This document shows, one piece after another, positions 5,827 to 6,615 of a stretch of 6,615 nt of DNA (position 1 is the first letter of the stretch; every line of letters starts with the position of its first letter). The position numbers and the translations under genes are program-made. Origin of the DNA: Candidatus Fermentibacterales bacterium (GTDB lineage Bacteria; Fermentibacterota; Fermentibacteria; Fermentibacterales; JAFGKQ01); contig JAFGKQ010000096.1 in NCBI GenBank assembly GCA_016928495.1, positions 1 to 6,615 on the forward strand, written 5' to 3'. Under the pieces are notes generated by a model, which was given only the letters and a program-made list of their open reading frames with translations, did not search any database and was not told the DNA's origin.

Positions 5827-6615
5827 CAGTGGAACATCCTGCGCCTTCTGGTCTTGAAGAAGCGCCTCAGGGGCAGGACCAGGTCGTCGGCTGTGGAGAT
5901 GCTGACCAGATCGAACCTGTTGCTCCTGCAGAGCTGCTCCCTGACGCTCTGGAGCTCGGCGACCCGCTCCATGAAGCCGCGTCTCCAGCGGGCAGAGCCG
6001 GTGTCGACTACCCGGACCAGGCCTGTCTCCGGGTTGCGAAACCTCATCAGGCCGAGGTCCGGAACGCTGACCTCTCTGGGATCGAAGACATGGATGCCAA
6101 CCAGGTCATGCCTTCCTGAAGCCGCCCTGAGCAGGCTGCCGCCGCTGGTGAACAGGAAGTCGCTGACCAGGAACAGCAGGGCCCTTCGGTGCAGCACCCT
6201 GCCCAGGTAGGAGAGCGCGGAGTCAACGTTCGCGGCTTCCTCTCTCCCCCCGGAGAGCAGCACCTTCCTGATGAGAACCAGAGCGTGGGAGCGGCCCTTC
6301 TCCGCGGGCATGTAGTCCACGACATCGCTGGCGAAGGTGATCAGGCCGACTCTGTCGTTGTTGCGGACGGCTGCGAGAGCGAGAAGCGCGGTGACCTCCG
6401 CCACGCGGTCGGCCTTGGTCAGCGACATCGAGCCGAAGCCCAGACTGCCCGAGAGGTCCACGGCGATGATGACGTGAAGCTCGCGCTCCTCGGCGAAGAC
6501 CTTCACGTGAGGATGCCCCGTCCTGGCCGTCACGTTCCAGTCGATCAGCCTCGGATCGTCTCCCTCCACGTAGGGCCGGACCTCCGAGAACTCCATGCCC
6601 CGGCCGCGGAACACG
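5826..6615 (-). CDS. DUF58 family protein, N-terminus cut by the window edge
   Basis: The visible 262 residues, counted from the codon at 6614, carry the full DUF58 signature: FRGRGMEFSEVRPYVEGDD, then PRLIDWNVTART and VKVFAEERE. These are followed by a VWA-like fold with the metal-site motif D53-L-S55-G-S57 and a later LVSDF (D152). The protein ends in a basic tail, FFKTRRRRMFH. Family members normally have about 20-40 residues before the GRG.EF motif, so the true start lies beyond 6615. The GTG at 6612-6614 is almost certainly an internal valine. There is no signal peptide or membrane helix in the visible part, which fits a cytosolic protein. DUF58 genes usually directly follow a MoxR AAA+ ATPase gene and are thought to act as its partner. 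The stop overlaps the next start as TGATG, so it belongs to the same operon. Confidence 0.9.
   Translation of the reverse strand, partial: VFRGRGMEFSEVRPYVEGDDPRLIDWNVTARTGHPHVKVFAEERELHVIIAVDLSGSLGFGSMSLTKADRVAEVTALLALAAVRNNDRVGLITFASDVVDYMPAEKGRSHALVLIRKVLLSGGREEAANVDSALSYLGRVLHRRALLFLVSDFLFTSGGSLLRAASGRHDLVGIHVFDPREVSVPDLGLMRFRNPETGLVRVVDTGSARWRRGFMERVAELQSVREQLCRSNRFDLVSISTADDLVLPLRRFFKTRRRRMFH

Noticed and set aside
1-6615. CRISPR arrays, tRNA or rRNA genes, insertion sequences
   Set aside because: I saw no spaced direct repeats, no tRNA-like cloverleaf, no transposase motifs and no terminal inverted repeats. The window is almost fully occupied by protein-coding genes.

Overview
The window carries a nearly complete Bat (Bacteroides aerotolerance-type) operon, all on the minus strand. 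From high to low coordinates it reads: a DUF58 von Willebrand-like protein (cut at its N-terminus by the right window edge), a 308-residue single-pass membrane protein with no name I recognise, BatA and BatB (two membrane-anchored VWA proteins), BatC (a secreted or periplasmic TPR protein) and BatD (a large membrane-anchored beta-sandwich protein). An unrelated reading frame, cut by the left edge, follows on the same strand and may begin with a PAS-like sensor domain. The long plus-strand open frames are GC-driven shadows of these genes.

The DNA is GC-rich (about two thirds GC, judged by eye). The order DUF58, small membrane protein, BatA, BatB, BatC, BatD is typical of the Fibrobacteres-Chlorobi-Bacteroidetes (FCB) assemblage and some spirochaetes and Bdellovibrio relatives. 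The high GC, the GTG starts and the divergence of the 308-residue protein and BatD suggest a high-GC FCB-type or candidate-phylum bacterium rather than a classical Bacteroides. The signal peptides and the single-pass proteins with large ectodomains fit a diderm cell. This taxonomic guess is weak.

The genes are packed without spacers: DUF58 to the 308-aa gene share TGATG, 308-aa to batA share GTGA, batA to batB are one base apart, batB to batC share ATGA, and batC to batD share ATGGTGA. This indicates one polycistronic mRNA with translational coupling. By family precedent a MoxR-type AAA+ ATPase gene should lie just upstream of DUF58, beyond the right edge. No part of it is visible here.

Inferred working model: a cytosolic MoxR ATPase and DUF58 act on a membrane complex in which BatA and BatB present metal-binding (MIDAS) VWA domains. 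BatC, BatD and the 308-aa protein provide the extracytoplasmic scaffold and cytosolic tails. All three VWA-type domains keep the DxSxS metal-binding motif. The most interesting points are a shared C-terminal pattern in the cytosolic tails of the 308-aa protein and BatD, and a single pair of cysteines in the BatD ectodomain. The 131-base gap after batD (325-455) holds a plausible sigma70-type promoter for the next gene and two small stem-loops, but no convincing intrinsic terminator.
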